Below are positions 15,288-20,738 of a stretch of 20,738 nucleotides of DNA, piece after piece (within the stretch, counting starts at the first letter, position 1; every line of letters begins with the position of its first letter). This stretch comes from RGIG2707 sp045600065 (GTDB taxonomy: Bacteria; Bacillota; Clostridia; Peptostreptococcales; Anaerovoracaceae): assembly GCA_045600065.1 (NCBI GenBank), contig JAZRXE010000018.1, forward strand, positions 1 through 20,738, read 5' to 3'. The notes below the pieces were generated by a model, which was not told the origin of the DNA, searched no databases, and worked only from the letters and a program-made list of their open reading frames with translations. A program made the position numbers and the translations under genes.

Positions 15288-16741
15288 CAATACTGTTTAT
15301 ATATAAACTCCGAAGCTATATACGAATCCCTGATGATGCCGAAAAACAGCAGCACCAGCATGGGGACTATCATCAGTATCCATTGGATAAAGGCAGGCTG
15401 TTTTTCCGTCCATTCCCTTATGGAGCCATGCTTTTCCTGATAAGCTTCGGCAGCCAGCAGCACCAGCACACCGGCAAATATTACTATGTAATCCGCGTTC
15501 TTAAGACCGAAGTCCGGCAGGCAGCGGGATAATTCGGAAAGCTCAAAATGAAGCAGGCTGCGCTTGAGCATAGACAGGGCCGCAGGGATGTTTTCCGCAC
15601 GGCTGATATATCTGCCGATGAATACCAGAAAAGCCGTCCTGAGGGTGCAGAAGGCCTTCCAGAGGCCGTTTTCGGGGCATATACCAAGTCTTTCCCTAAG
15701 TTTCAGATATTGAGGCTCCAGGAGCTGGGTGCTGCTGATTATAAGGCCGTTGTACAGTCCGAACAGCAGGTATTTAAGCTCCAGACCATGCCACATGCCT
15801 ATCATAAAATACACTATAAGCGTGGAAAGCGTAGTGGCAGCCATCTTTCCGGCTCTGCCGCCTATGCGTCTTCTCGCCTTTGCGCCCAGCTGCACGAAGG
15901 GTTTGCTGAAGGTCAGCGGATAGAAGACATAGTCCTTCATCCAGCTGCCCAGACTCATGTGCCACCGCCTCCAGTAATCTGCCAGGCTTAACGCAAACAG
16001 GGGTCTTGCAAAGTTCTCCGCGAGGTCTATTCCGTACATCTGCGCGGCTCCTCTGGTTATATCGATCCCCCCGGAAAAATCGCAGTAAAGCTGAATACAG
16101 TAGATCAGCACGCCGAAGACCGTTACTGCGCCCTGATAGCTCAGATGAGCGGCAAAAATATGATTTGCCGCGATGGCAGCCCTGTCCGCAATGACGAGCT
16201 TTTTGAAATAACCCCACATCATCAGCTGTATCCCGAGCTTGATGCTGCGGGCGTCTGCCCTGCGGCTGGCGCAAAGCTGAGGCTGAAGCTGAGCAAAGCG
16301 GCTGATAGGGCCCTGGACCATCTGCGGAAAGAAGGATACAAACAGGGCAAACCTAAGGATATTGCGCTCCGGCTCCTTTCCCCTGCTGCAGTCTATCACA
16401 TAGCCCACAGACTGAAAGGTATAAAAGGATATTCCCAGTGGGAGTATCAGGCCCAGCCCTCCGTATTTAAGGCTGAACAGAAGCACAAAATTCACCGCGC
16501 AGCAAAGCGCCGTTATGAGACTCTTTCGACCCTTGTCCTCTGCCGCTGACAGCAGCAGCCCTGCCGAATAGTTCAGGCATATTGTAAACAGCAAAAAAAA
16601 GCCTGAGCCGGGCCCTGCTTCCATATAAAAAGCGGCGCTCAGCGCAAGCAATATCACCCACTGATGCTTACCGTAAAGCAGATAATATAGCGGCAGTCCT
16701 GCCGCGATCAATGCTATGAAACGGGGCGAGGTAAAGCTCAT
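15287..16741 (-). CDS. MBOAT-family membrane acyltransferase (DltB/AlgI-like)
   Basis: A 484-residue polytopic protein of the membrane-bound O-acyltransferase family. It carries about eleven hydrophobic segments and the family core: LGISFYTFQSVGYVIDC (102-118), FFPQMVQGPISRF (137-149), YCDFSGGIDITRG (219-231), ADYWRRWHMSLGSWMKDYVF (254-273) and IGMWHG (314-319) with the invariant His318. Such proteins pass an activated acyl group through the membrane to an extracytoplasmic acceptor. The sequence reads closer to the AlgI/PatA branch than to classical DltB, but its neighbours, a carrier protein and an adenylation enzyme, are those of DltB. Its ATG follows the carrier stop codon directly (TAA-ATG). 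Confidence 0.92.
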   Translation of the reverse strand: MSFTSPRFIALIAAGLPLYYLLYGKHQWVILLALSAAFYMEAGPGSGFFLLFTICLNYSAGLLLSAAEDKGRKSLITALCCAVNFVLLFSLKYGGLGLILPLGISFYTFQSVGYVIDCSRGKEPERNILRFALFVSFFPQMVQGPISRFAQLQPQLCASRRADARSIKLGIQLMMWGYFKKLVIADRAAIAANHIFAAHLSYQGAVTVFGVLIYCIQLYCDFSGGIDITRGAAQMYGIDLAENFARPLFALSLADYWRRWHMSLGSWMKDYVFYPLTFSKPFVQLGAKARRRIGGRAGKMAATTLSTLIVYFMIGMWHGLELKYLLFGLYNGLIISSTQLLEPQYLKLRERLGICPENGLWKAFCTLRTAFLVFIGRYISRAENIPAALSMLKRSLLHFELSELSRCLPDFGLKNADYIVIFAGVLVLLAAEAYQEKHGSIREWTEKQPAFIQWILMIVPMLVLLFFGIIRDSYIASEFIYKQY

Positions 16742-16966
16742 TTACTGCAGGCTTTCCACCAGCTTGACTATATCATCCGCAGAGTTGAAATTCTCCGGAA
16801 GCAGGTCTTCCACGCTGATCTGCACATCGAAGGCATACATCAGCTCGGACACTATGGTGACTATGTCAAAGGATTCAAGTATCCCGTCATCTATAAGGGC
16901 TGTTTCGTTCTCAAAATCCACCTGAGGACAGCAGTCCTTCAAAATGGCCATTACTTTTTCTTTCAT
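16742..16966 (-). CDS. DltC-like acyl carrier protein
   Basis: A 74-residue acidic carrier protein, about the length of DltC. The phosphopantetheine site is in DDGILESFDIV, with Ser32 the attachment residue. The Glu before the Ser replaces the usual Asp, as in a minority of carriers. It would carry the acyl or aminoacyl group made by the adenylation enzyme of the operon to the MBOAT protein. The ATG comes one base after the GNAT stop codon and its own stop abuts the MBOAT start, so the three are translationally linked. No phosphopantetheinyl transferase gene is in the window; a general Sfp-type enzyme must act from elsewhere. Confidence 0.9.
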   Translation of the reverse strand: MKEKVMAILKDCCPQVDFENETALIDDGILESFDIVTIVSELMYAFDVQISVEDLLPENFNSADDIVKLVESLQ

Positions 16967-16967
16967 T

Positions 16968-17780
16968 TCAGTTCTCTTTCAAAAATACCAGGGATCGGGC
17001 CCCATCGGCCTCGTAGCCCATTTTATAATAAATGTTCAGAGCTCTTGCATTATCCTCTGCTACCCAGAGCTTTACCAGCGGCTGGGAAGCTTCCATGGTG
17101 GAATGTCCCATAAGGGTGCGCGCCAGACCCTGACCCAGATAATCAGGATGAGTCACCAGATGGCGCAGCTCCCTGTAGCTCTTATGCTCCTCAAAATGCA
17201 TGAAGCCTATGCAGCACTCCGCCTGTGGCAGCTGCTGATCGTAGATCGCGTAGATCTGATGGGCCTCCGCCAGCTCTTTCAGCTCGTTCATCAGCGGAAA
17301 GCAGCTTACATATTTGGGATAGGCCATGCGCAGGAGACTGTCTATGCGCTCTGCATCCTCCGGCCCCGCAAAGCTCACCCTTGCGTCGGTGCCGGTATAC
17401 AGGACCTTGTCACGCCTGACCTGTACCCTCATGCGGGTCTCAAACAGCCTGTAGCCTGCAGCCAGAAAAACCGCAGTTATATCCGACACATTCCGGTCTG
17501 CCTTGAAGGGATAATCAAAGGCCAGGGGCTTTTCTGAGACTATATCCGGAAAATCTCCGAGCTCCCTTGAAAACATGAGCTTCAGAGACTTGTAATCTCC
17601 TCGGTCTTCCAAAAAGCACAGCCCTTCGGCCCATTGTACATGGGTAAGCCTGCCCTCTGCGGCGGCCCGGTCAAGCCCGGAAAGCTCCATGGGCATATTA
17701 CTTAATGGGCGCAGCTTCATGGCAAGGTTGGCCAGAGGCCTGATCATGCTCTGTTCGGTTTTTTCGGGATATAAGCTCAA
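16968..17780 (-). CDS. GNAT-family N-acetyltransferase
   Basis: A 270-residue protein. The C-terminal half is a GNAT domain: the acetyl-CoA loop is seen in RHLVTHPDYLGQGLARTLM, and the following motif in VKLWVAEDNARALNIYYKMGY. The N-terminal 130 residues are not recognised and may be a degenerate second GNAT lobe. I chose the TTG at 17780 because GGAGG is placed five bases before it and the promoter is close; the first ATG would be at residue 12 without a site. It is the first gene of the surface-modification operon. Its acceptor is unknown; N-acetylation of an amino acid or amino sugar used by the pathway is a guess. Confidence 0.85.
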   Translation of the reverse strand: MSLYPEKTEQSMIRPLANLAMKLRPLSNMPMELSGLDRAAAEGRLTHVQWAEGLCFLEDRGDYKSLKLMFSRELGDFPDIVSEKPLAFDYPFKADRNVSDITAVFLAAGYRLFETRMRVQVRRDKVLYTGTDARVSFAGPEDAERIDSLLRMAYPKYVSCFPLMNELKELAEAHQIYAIYDQQLPQAECCIGFMHFEEHKSYRELRHLVTHPDYLGQGLARTLMGHSTMEASQPLVKLWVAEDNARALNIYYKMGYEADGARSLVFLKEN

Positions 17781-17806
17781 TTCTGCCTCCGGATCACTCT
17801 GTATGA

Positions 17807-17836
17807 ATTATACCACGACAGGCACCGTCTTTTCTA
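17807..17836 (-). promoter_or_regulatory. Promoter of the surface-modification operon
   Basis: On the minus strand TGGTATAAT gives a perfect extended -10, with TATAAT at 17812-17807 and TAGAAA 18 bases further upstream as a weak -35. Transcription would start near 17800, about 20 bases before the TTG of the GNAT gene. It lies within the 69 bp after the LysR stop codon, so the operon can be expressed apart from the regulator. Confidence 0.65.
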
Positions 17837-17849
17837 CTGCCGGGCACTG

Positions 17850-18803
17850 CTAATCAAATTCTCTGAGTATATCCATCATTGCCGCCATGGCCTTGCTCAG
17901 ATATTTGTTCTTTTTGTAGGACATGACAATGTCTCTGCGCGAATGGGAATCCGGCAGCCTGTAGAATACCATACTCTTTCCTCCGCGGTTTTTGCCGAAG
18001 CTCTTCATAAGCGTATCGCTGACCACTGCAGCAGCAACTCCGGTTTCCAGGTAATTGTACAAGGTGACCAGCCTGTCGACCTCCAGCAGTACCCTGGGCT
18101 TGTAGCCAGCGTCGGAAAACATGGCATCGCTGCGTTCGCGGGTATCGTTGTCCTTGGTCATCAGAATGAAGGTCGTGTCCTTAAAGACCTTAAGATCCGG
18201 GACATCGACATCCTCTATGCGGCCCTCCAGCACATCCATCAGGCTGAGCATGTACTCGCCCATGCCCGTGTTGCAGGGCAGATCAGATGGTACGGCAAGC
18301 AGCAGATGCTCCTCGGTAAGCTTTTCGTTTTCGTACTGCTCGGGATCCAGATACTTGGTATCCACTACAAGATCCAGATCGCCGCTGGAAAGAGCGGAAT
18401 CCAGAGACGGAGAGCTTGCGTTGACCAGATTGAGCTTTACCTTGGGATACTCTGTCACGAATCTTGCCACATAGCCCGGAAGAACAAAGGACGAGAGCAG
18501 CTGATTGCTGCCCAGATTCAGGGTTCCAGCTTCTACGCTGTGGATGGAGGATATGTAATTATAAAAATCGTCCTCCACGCCCTTGATCTCCATGGCGGCC
18601 TTTATATAAGCTTCTCCTGCAGGAGTCAGCCTGATGGGCTTGAAGCTTCTGTCAAACAGAGGCTCGCCTATGCTTTCTTCGATCTTTTTGACTATCACGC
18701 TCAGGGAGGGCTGAGAAATAAACAGATTCCTTGCAGCCTTTGAAAAGCTCTGCTCCTTGTATATGGTGCATATCATGTCCTTATATGCAAAAATGTTATC
18801 CAT
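17850..18803 (-). CDS. LysR-family transcriptional regulator
   Basis: A 317-residue LysR regulator. The DNA-binding domain is clear at the N-terminus (SFSKAARNLFISQPSLSVIVKKIEESIG, split around the recognition helix), followed by RLTPAGEAY, the linker helix, and an effector domain to the C-terminus. I chose the ATG at 18803, five bases after AGGAG; a GTG at 18809 overlaps that site. The gene has a strong promoter and lies directly upstream of the surface-modification operon on the same strand, 69 bp before its first codon. That makes it a candidate regulator of the operon, although LysR proteins more often control divergent genes. No terminator is visible between them. Confidence 0.92.
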   Translation of the reverse strand: MDNIFAYKDMICTIYKEQSFSKAARNLFISQPSLSVIVKKIEESIGEPLFDRSFKPIRLTPAGEAYIKAAMEIKGVEDDFYNYISSIHSVEAGTLNLGSNQLLSSFVLPGYVARFVTEYPKVKLNLVNASSPSLDSALSSGDLDLVVDTKYLDPEQYENEKLTEEHLLLAVPSDLPCNTGMGEYMLSLMDVLEGRIEDVDVPDLKVFKDTTFILMTKDNDTRERSDAMFSDAGYKPRVLLEVDRLVTLYNYLETGVAAAVVSDTLMKSFGKNRGGKSMVFYRLPDSHSRRDIVMSYKKNKYLSKAMAAMMDILREFD

Positions 18804-18820
18804 AATCACTCCTATTTTCT

Positions 18821-18844
18821 AAAAGTATATTGCGAAAAGTATAT
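18821..18844 (-). promoter_or_regulatory. Direct repeat near the LysR transcription start, candidate operator
   Basis: AAAAGTATAT (plus-strand reading) occurs at 18821-18830 and again at 18835-18844, a 14 bp period. The pair covers the likely transcription start and leader. It could be a site for autoregulation. Confidence 0.35.
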
Positions 18845-18849
18845 GAGTA

Positions 18850-18878
18850 ATTATATAATTAATATTTGTATTTTACAA
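18850..18878 (-). promoter_or_regulatory. Sigma-A promoter of the second LysR gene
   Basis: TTGTAA and TATAAT on the minus strand are separated by exactly 17 bases (-35 at 18878-18873, -10 at 18855-18850), in an AT-rich gap about 47 bp before the start codon. Confidence 0.75.
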
Positions 18879-18942
18879 TAGATAACTGTATTTTATGATC
18901 GCTTCGTTTTTTGACCGGAACGACAAAATGAAAACGCGACCT

Positions 18943-18994
18943 GCCGGGAAAAGGGAGCTGAGCGTATCGGAAACAGGGTTCAATTATTCCCGGC
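18943..18994. other. Long-range inverted repeat between two genes
   Basis: GCCGGGAA at 18943-18950 pairs perfectly with TTCCCGGC at 18987-18994 around a 36-base loop. It follows the stop codon of the small Ntn hydrolase and might help end its transcript, but there is no T-run directly after it. Confidence 0.3.
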
Positions 18995-19010
18995 TTCGGA
19001 CCTCGTAAGA

Positions 19011-19697
19011 TTAAATGAAGCTGCAGCTCTGTATATCCTGATACTGCCTCTCGGTACACCAGAAGACCTTGCGTTCTGATGCATCGTAAACCATTGATAC
19101 AACTGTAGGACAAGCAGTCTGGGATACTGCCCGAAGAACCTCAAAGCAGTCTTCAGCATCGAAATCCGGCGAGGCGTTTTTCAGCATTTCGCAGGCAGTA
19201 TTATAGCGGTCCATGCCCATCCATGGGTGAAGCTCCGAATCTCCCTTGAACGGAGAGAAATTGGTCAAAACAACGTATTCAGGTCTTTCGTAATACTTAT
19301 AGCCCTGTCCGGGAATGATATGAAGCACATTGCCCTGTGCATCAGATATTGAAGACATATAGGTGATCCCGGGTTCGCTGCAGACGGGTCGACTTTTTAC
19401 AAGCTCAACTGCATCCTTGAAGCTCCGCCTTTGAAGCAGGATATCTATATCAAGCATTATGATGCTCTGCTCATCGGCCTTTCTGTCGCTTCTTGGATCG
19501 TAGGGCCAGCAGGTTGGCATTCCTATAAAGTCTCCACGGCTGTTGACCCCGAAAAGCGGCATCCAGCCCTCAATCTTGTCAAGGATCTCAATAAAAACTC
19601 CTTGATCTGAAGGTCTGACACGATACTCCATACCCAGGATGTCCAGATTCCAGCCAACGATAGTCTTTTTTCTGTTAGAAACAATACTTGTACACAT
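19011..19697 (-). CDS. Linear amide C-N hydrolase (choloylglycine hydrolase family)
   Basis: A 228-residue Ntn hydrolase. MCTSIVSN places Cys2 as the nucleophile once the initiator Met is removed, and VGWNLDI matches the family's (R/W)NxD stretch that follows. Later motifs include GVNSRGDFIG, DIDILLQ, VLTNFSPF and SQTACPTVVSMVYDASERKVFWC. Bile salt and penicillin acylases of this family are about 310-340 residues, so this is a short form with a reduced C-terminal half. It is complete: it has a proper start with AGGGG upstream and ends normally. No signal peptide is seen. The substrate is unknown; bile salts, N-acyl amino acids or acyl-homoserine lactones are family possibilities. It stands alone between the LysR gene and the tRNA region. 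Confidence 0.83.
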   Translation of the reverse strand: MCTSIVSNRKKTIVGWNLDILGMEYRVRPSDQGVFIEILDKIEGWMPLFGVNSRGDFIGMPTCWPYDPRSDRKADEQSIIMLDIDILLQRRSFKDAVELVKSRPVCSEPGITYMSSISDAQGNVLHIIPGQGYKYYERPEYVVLTNFSPFKGDSELHPWMGMDRYNTACEMLKNASPDFDAEDCFEVLRAVSQTACPTVVSMVYDASERKVFWCTERQYQDIQSCSFI

Positions 19698-19750
19698 ATG
19701 GTACCCCTATAATCATTTAATGAGATGTAATAGCTTTGCCCCTCAAATTA

Positions 19751-19772
19751 AGAAAAGCACCTTCTGGTGCTT
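19751..19772 (-). terminator. Distal terminator of the tRNA-Leu transcript
   Basis: On the minus strand GCACC-AGAA-GGTGC is followed by TTTTCTTAATTT. Together with the bases up to about 19785 it looks like a decayed copy of the tRNA-Leu 3' end and terminator found in the 169 bp repeats. Confidence 0.65.
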
Positions 19773-19792
19773 GGCGCAGGAGCGGAAAAAAA

Positions 19793-20200
19793 CTTCGCAG
19801 GTTCGATCCCGCCGAAGCCGAAAATGCACCCTTTCGGGTGCTTGGTGCGGATAACAGGGATCACGCTTGCAAGCAAGCTGAGGCCTCTTGCAGACTTCTC
19901 GCAAGTCTGCAAGAACGCTCTCTGTAAAAAGCTACACAGGAGCTTTTTACTTCGTTCGCGCCTTCGCAGGTTCGATCCCGCCAAAGCCGAAAATGCACCC
20001 TTTCGGGTGCTTGGTGCGGATAACAGGGATCACGCTTGCAAGCAAGCTGAGGCCTCTTGCAGACTTCTCGCAAGTCTGCAAGAACGCTCTCTGTAAAAAG
20101 CTACACAGGAGCTTTTTACAACGTTCGCGCCTTCGCAGGTTCGATCCCGCCAAAGCCGAAAATGCACCCTTTCGGGTGCTTGGTGCGGATAACAGGGATC
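19793..20200. repeat. 169 bp tandem repeats carrying the 3' end of tRNA-Leu
   Basis: Units start at 19793, 19962 and 20131, exactly 169 bp apart. The first two are complete and nearly identical, differing at a few bases such as CCGCCG/CCGCCA. The third (20131-20200) runs into the true tRNA-Leu gene. Each unit holds an inverted copy of the tRNA T-arm (GCAGGTTCGATCCC), a hairpin terminator (GCACCC-TTTC-GGGTGC) and the last 20 bases of tRNA-Leu including CCA (19843-19862, 20012-20031). Units 1 and 2 also hold two perfect hairpins: CTTGCAGACTT with AAGTCTGCAAG, and GTAAAAAGCT with AGCTTTTTAC. Open frames across these repeats are not genes. Confidence 0.9.
20159..20180 (-). terminator. Terminator directly after tRNA-Leu
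   Basis: On the minus strand GCACCC-GAAA-GGGTGC is followed by ATTTT, one base after the encoded CCA. Copies lie 169 and 338 bp further on, in the tandem repeats. Confidence 0.75.
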
Positions 20201-20263
20201 GAACCTGCACGGTTTCCCACAGGAACCTAAATCCTGCGCGTCTGCCAATTCCGCCATATCCGC
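20181..20263 (-). tRNA. tRNA-Leu(UAG)
   Basis: An 83-base gene with encoded CCA. The acceptor stem pairs GCGGATA with TATCCGC. The anticodon arm is CAGGA-TTTAGGT-TCCTG, with anticodon TAG reading CUN leucine codons. A class II variable arm (GTGGGAAACCGT region) and the T-arm GCAGG-TTCGATC-CCTGT follow. It is transcribed away from the rRNA operon. Its promoter is not obvious; the preceding tRNA-Glu has its own terminator. Confidence 0.95.
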
Positions 20264-20302
20264 ATGTATTTAAGCCAACAGATCTTTCTTTCTGCGCGTC
20301 TA
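20242..20302 (-). repeat. tRNA-Leu 5' end plus leader, repeat copy A (functional gene)
   Basis: These 61 bases contain the first 22 bases of tRNA-Leu and about 39 bases of leader. They recur at 20419-20477 with a two-base length difference. The leader also repeats AGACGCGCAG, which occurs inside the tRNA itself. Confidence 0.85.
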
Positions 20303-20418
20303 CGGTAGTTTGCCCGGGCTCTGTCTTCGCCTTCGGCTCGCCAATCGCCTGCAAACCTCGTAGTTGACCTACCACTGTTCTGCCATGCTTCGCGTGTCAT
20401 TCACAGGGTTAGGTCATA
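20303..20418. other. Structured insert between the two tRNA-Leu 5' copies
   Basis: About 116 bp without coding signal. On the minus strand it can form two stem-loops, TGACCTA with TAGGTCA and GTTTGC with GCAAAC. It may be a small non-autonomous mobile element or a decayed spacer; no transposase or target duplication is certain. Confidence 0.4.
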
Positions 20419-20477
20419 CTGCCAATTCCGCCATATCCGCATGTATTTAAGCCAACAGATCTCTTTCTGCGCGTCTA
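20419..20477 (-). pseudogene. 5' fragment of tRNA-Leu with leader, repeat copy B
   Basis: The minus strand repeats the leader and the first 22 bases of tRNA-Leu(UAG) and then departs from the tRNA sequence. There is no anticodon, T-arm or 3' half, so it cannot give a working tRNA. Confidence 0.85.
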
Positions 20478-20483
20478 AGGATA

Positions 20484-20512
20484 AGAAAAAGGCCGATTCT
20501 TTCGAACCGGCC
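20484..20512 (-). terminator. Terminator after tRNA-Glu
   Basis: On the minus strand GGCCGGTTC-GAAA-GAATCGGCC is followed by TTTTTCTTAT. It closes the rRNA-tRNA-Glu transcript. Confidence 0.9.
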
Positions 20513-20517
20513 CTTAT

Positions 20518-20592
20518 TGGTGACCCTGTCGGGAATTGAACCCGAGTTACCGCCGTGAAAGGGCGATGTCTTAACCTCTTGACCACAGGGCC
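20518..20592 (-). tRNA. tRNA-Glu(UUC)
   Basis: A 75-base gene with encoded CCA. The acceptor stem pairs GGCCCTG with CAGGGTC, with one G-U pair. The anticodon arm is CGCC-CTTTCAC-GGCG with anticodon TTC, and the T-arm is CTCGGGTTCAATTCCCGA. It starts about ten bases after the 5S rRNA and is probably processed from the rRNA operon transcript. Confidence 0.95.
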
Positions 20593-20601
20593 TTACGAAA
20601 A

Positions 20602-20717
20602 ACTGGCGACGTCCTACTTTCCCAGGCAGCTTCCCGCCAAGTATCATCGGCTCTGAAGGGCTTAACTACTGTGTTCGAGATGGGAACAGGTGTAACCCCA
20701 ACGATATTGTCACCAGA
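20602..20717 (-). rRNA. rrf: 5S ribosomal RNA
   Basis: About 116 bases. The ends pair as CTGGTGAC with GTCGCCAG. Conserved internal stretches include ACACCTGTTCCCATCTCGAA (loop B/C region), CACAGTAGTTAAGC and GGGAAAGTAGGACGTCGCC. It implies a 23S gene beyond the right edge of the window on the same strand. Ends are placed from the terminal helix and may be off by one or two bases. Confidence 0.95.
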
Positions 20718-20738
20718 TTTTTCATAGAAGGTATTCAA

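Noticed and set aside
18930..19010. tRNA-like 3' end (GGTTCAATTATTCCCGG) after the small Ntn hydrolase
   Set aside because: No D-arm, anticodon arm or acceptor stem can be built around it.
19767..20367. Open reading frames across the tRNA-Leu repeats on both strands
   Set aside because: They repeat with the 169 bp unit, cross hairpins and tRNA sequence, and have no ribosome binding sites. Such frames are a known source of false hypothetical proteins.
1..20738. CRISPR arrays, prophage genes or complete insertion sequences
   Set aside because: No regularly spaced direct repeats of CRISPR type, no cas genes, no integrase or transposase frames were found.

Overview
This window looks like a chromosomal segment of a low-to-mid GC Gram-positive anaerobe of the Clostridia, perhaps Lachnospiraceae or a relative. 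That placement is an inference. It rests on strong AGGAGG-type ribosome binding sites, several extended -10 promoters (TGNTATAAT), a 5S-tRNA-Glu gene order, a DUF2974-type hydrolase domain, and genes resembling the teichoic acid D-alanylation (dlt) pathway.

Layout. Positions 1-3399 hold household transport and hydrolase genes: mgtE (-), a metallo-beta-lactamase-fold hydrolase (-) and a TauE/SafE permease (+). Positions 3400-3770 have no gene; they hold a terminator and three copies of a REP-like hairpin, two of them in inverted orientation around a 237 bp segment. Positions 3771-8565 hold a C69 dipeptidase (-), a truncated MATE transporter (-), a divergent LysR regulator (+) and an unusual SdpI-GrpB fusion (+).

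Positions 8576-17780 form one tightly packed operon on the minus strand with its own promoter and a strong terminator. In transcription order it encodes a GNAT acetyltransferase, a DltC-like carrier protein, an MBOAT acyltransferase, an SGNH-NodB fusion, a DltA-like adenylation enzyme, a glycerophosphodiester phosphodiesterase, and an 827-residue fusion of a lipase-like hydrolase with a divergent D-Ala-D-Ala-ligase-like ATP-grasp enzyme. My reading is a variant cell-surface acylation (probably aminoacylation) system. The adenylation enzyme would charge the carrier, the MBOAT would pass the acyl group across the membrane, and the extracytoplasmic SGNH-NodB protein would replace DltD and act on a glycopolymer. 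The adenylation enzyme lacks the cysteine linked to D-Ala recognition in DltA, so the substrate may not be D-alanine. A LysR gene lies just upstream on the same strand.

Positions 19011-20738 hold a small choloylglycine-hydrolase-family enzyme (-) and then the end of an rRNA operon on the minus strand: 5S rRNA, tRNA-Glu(UUC), terminator, tRNA-Leu(UAG). The tRNA-Leu gene sits among its own debris. Downstream are two complete 169 bp tandem repeats, each carrying its 3' end and terminator. Upstream is a duplicated copy of its 5' end and leader, separated from the gene by a structured insert of about 116 bp.
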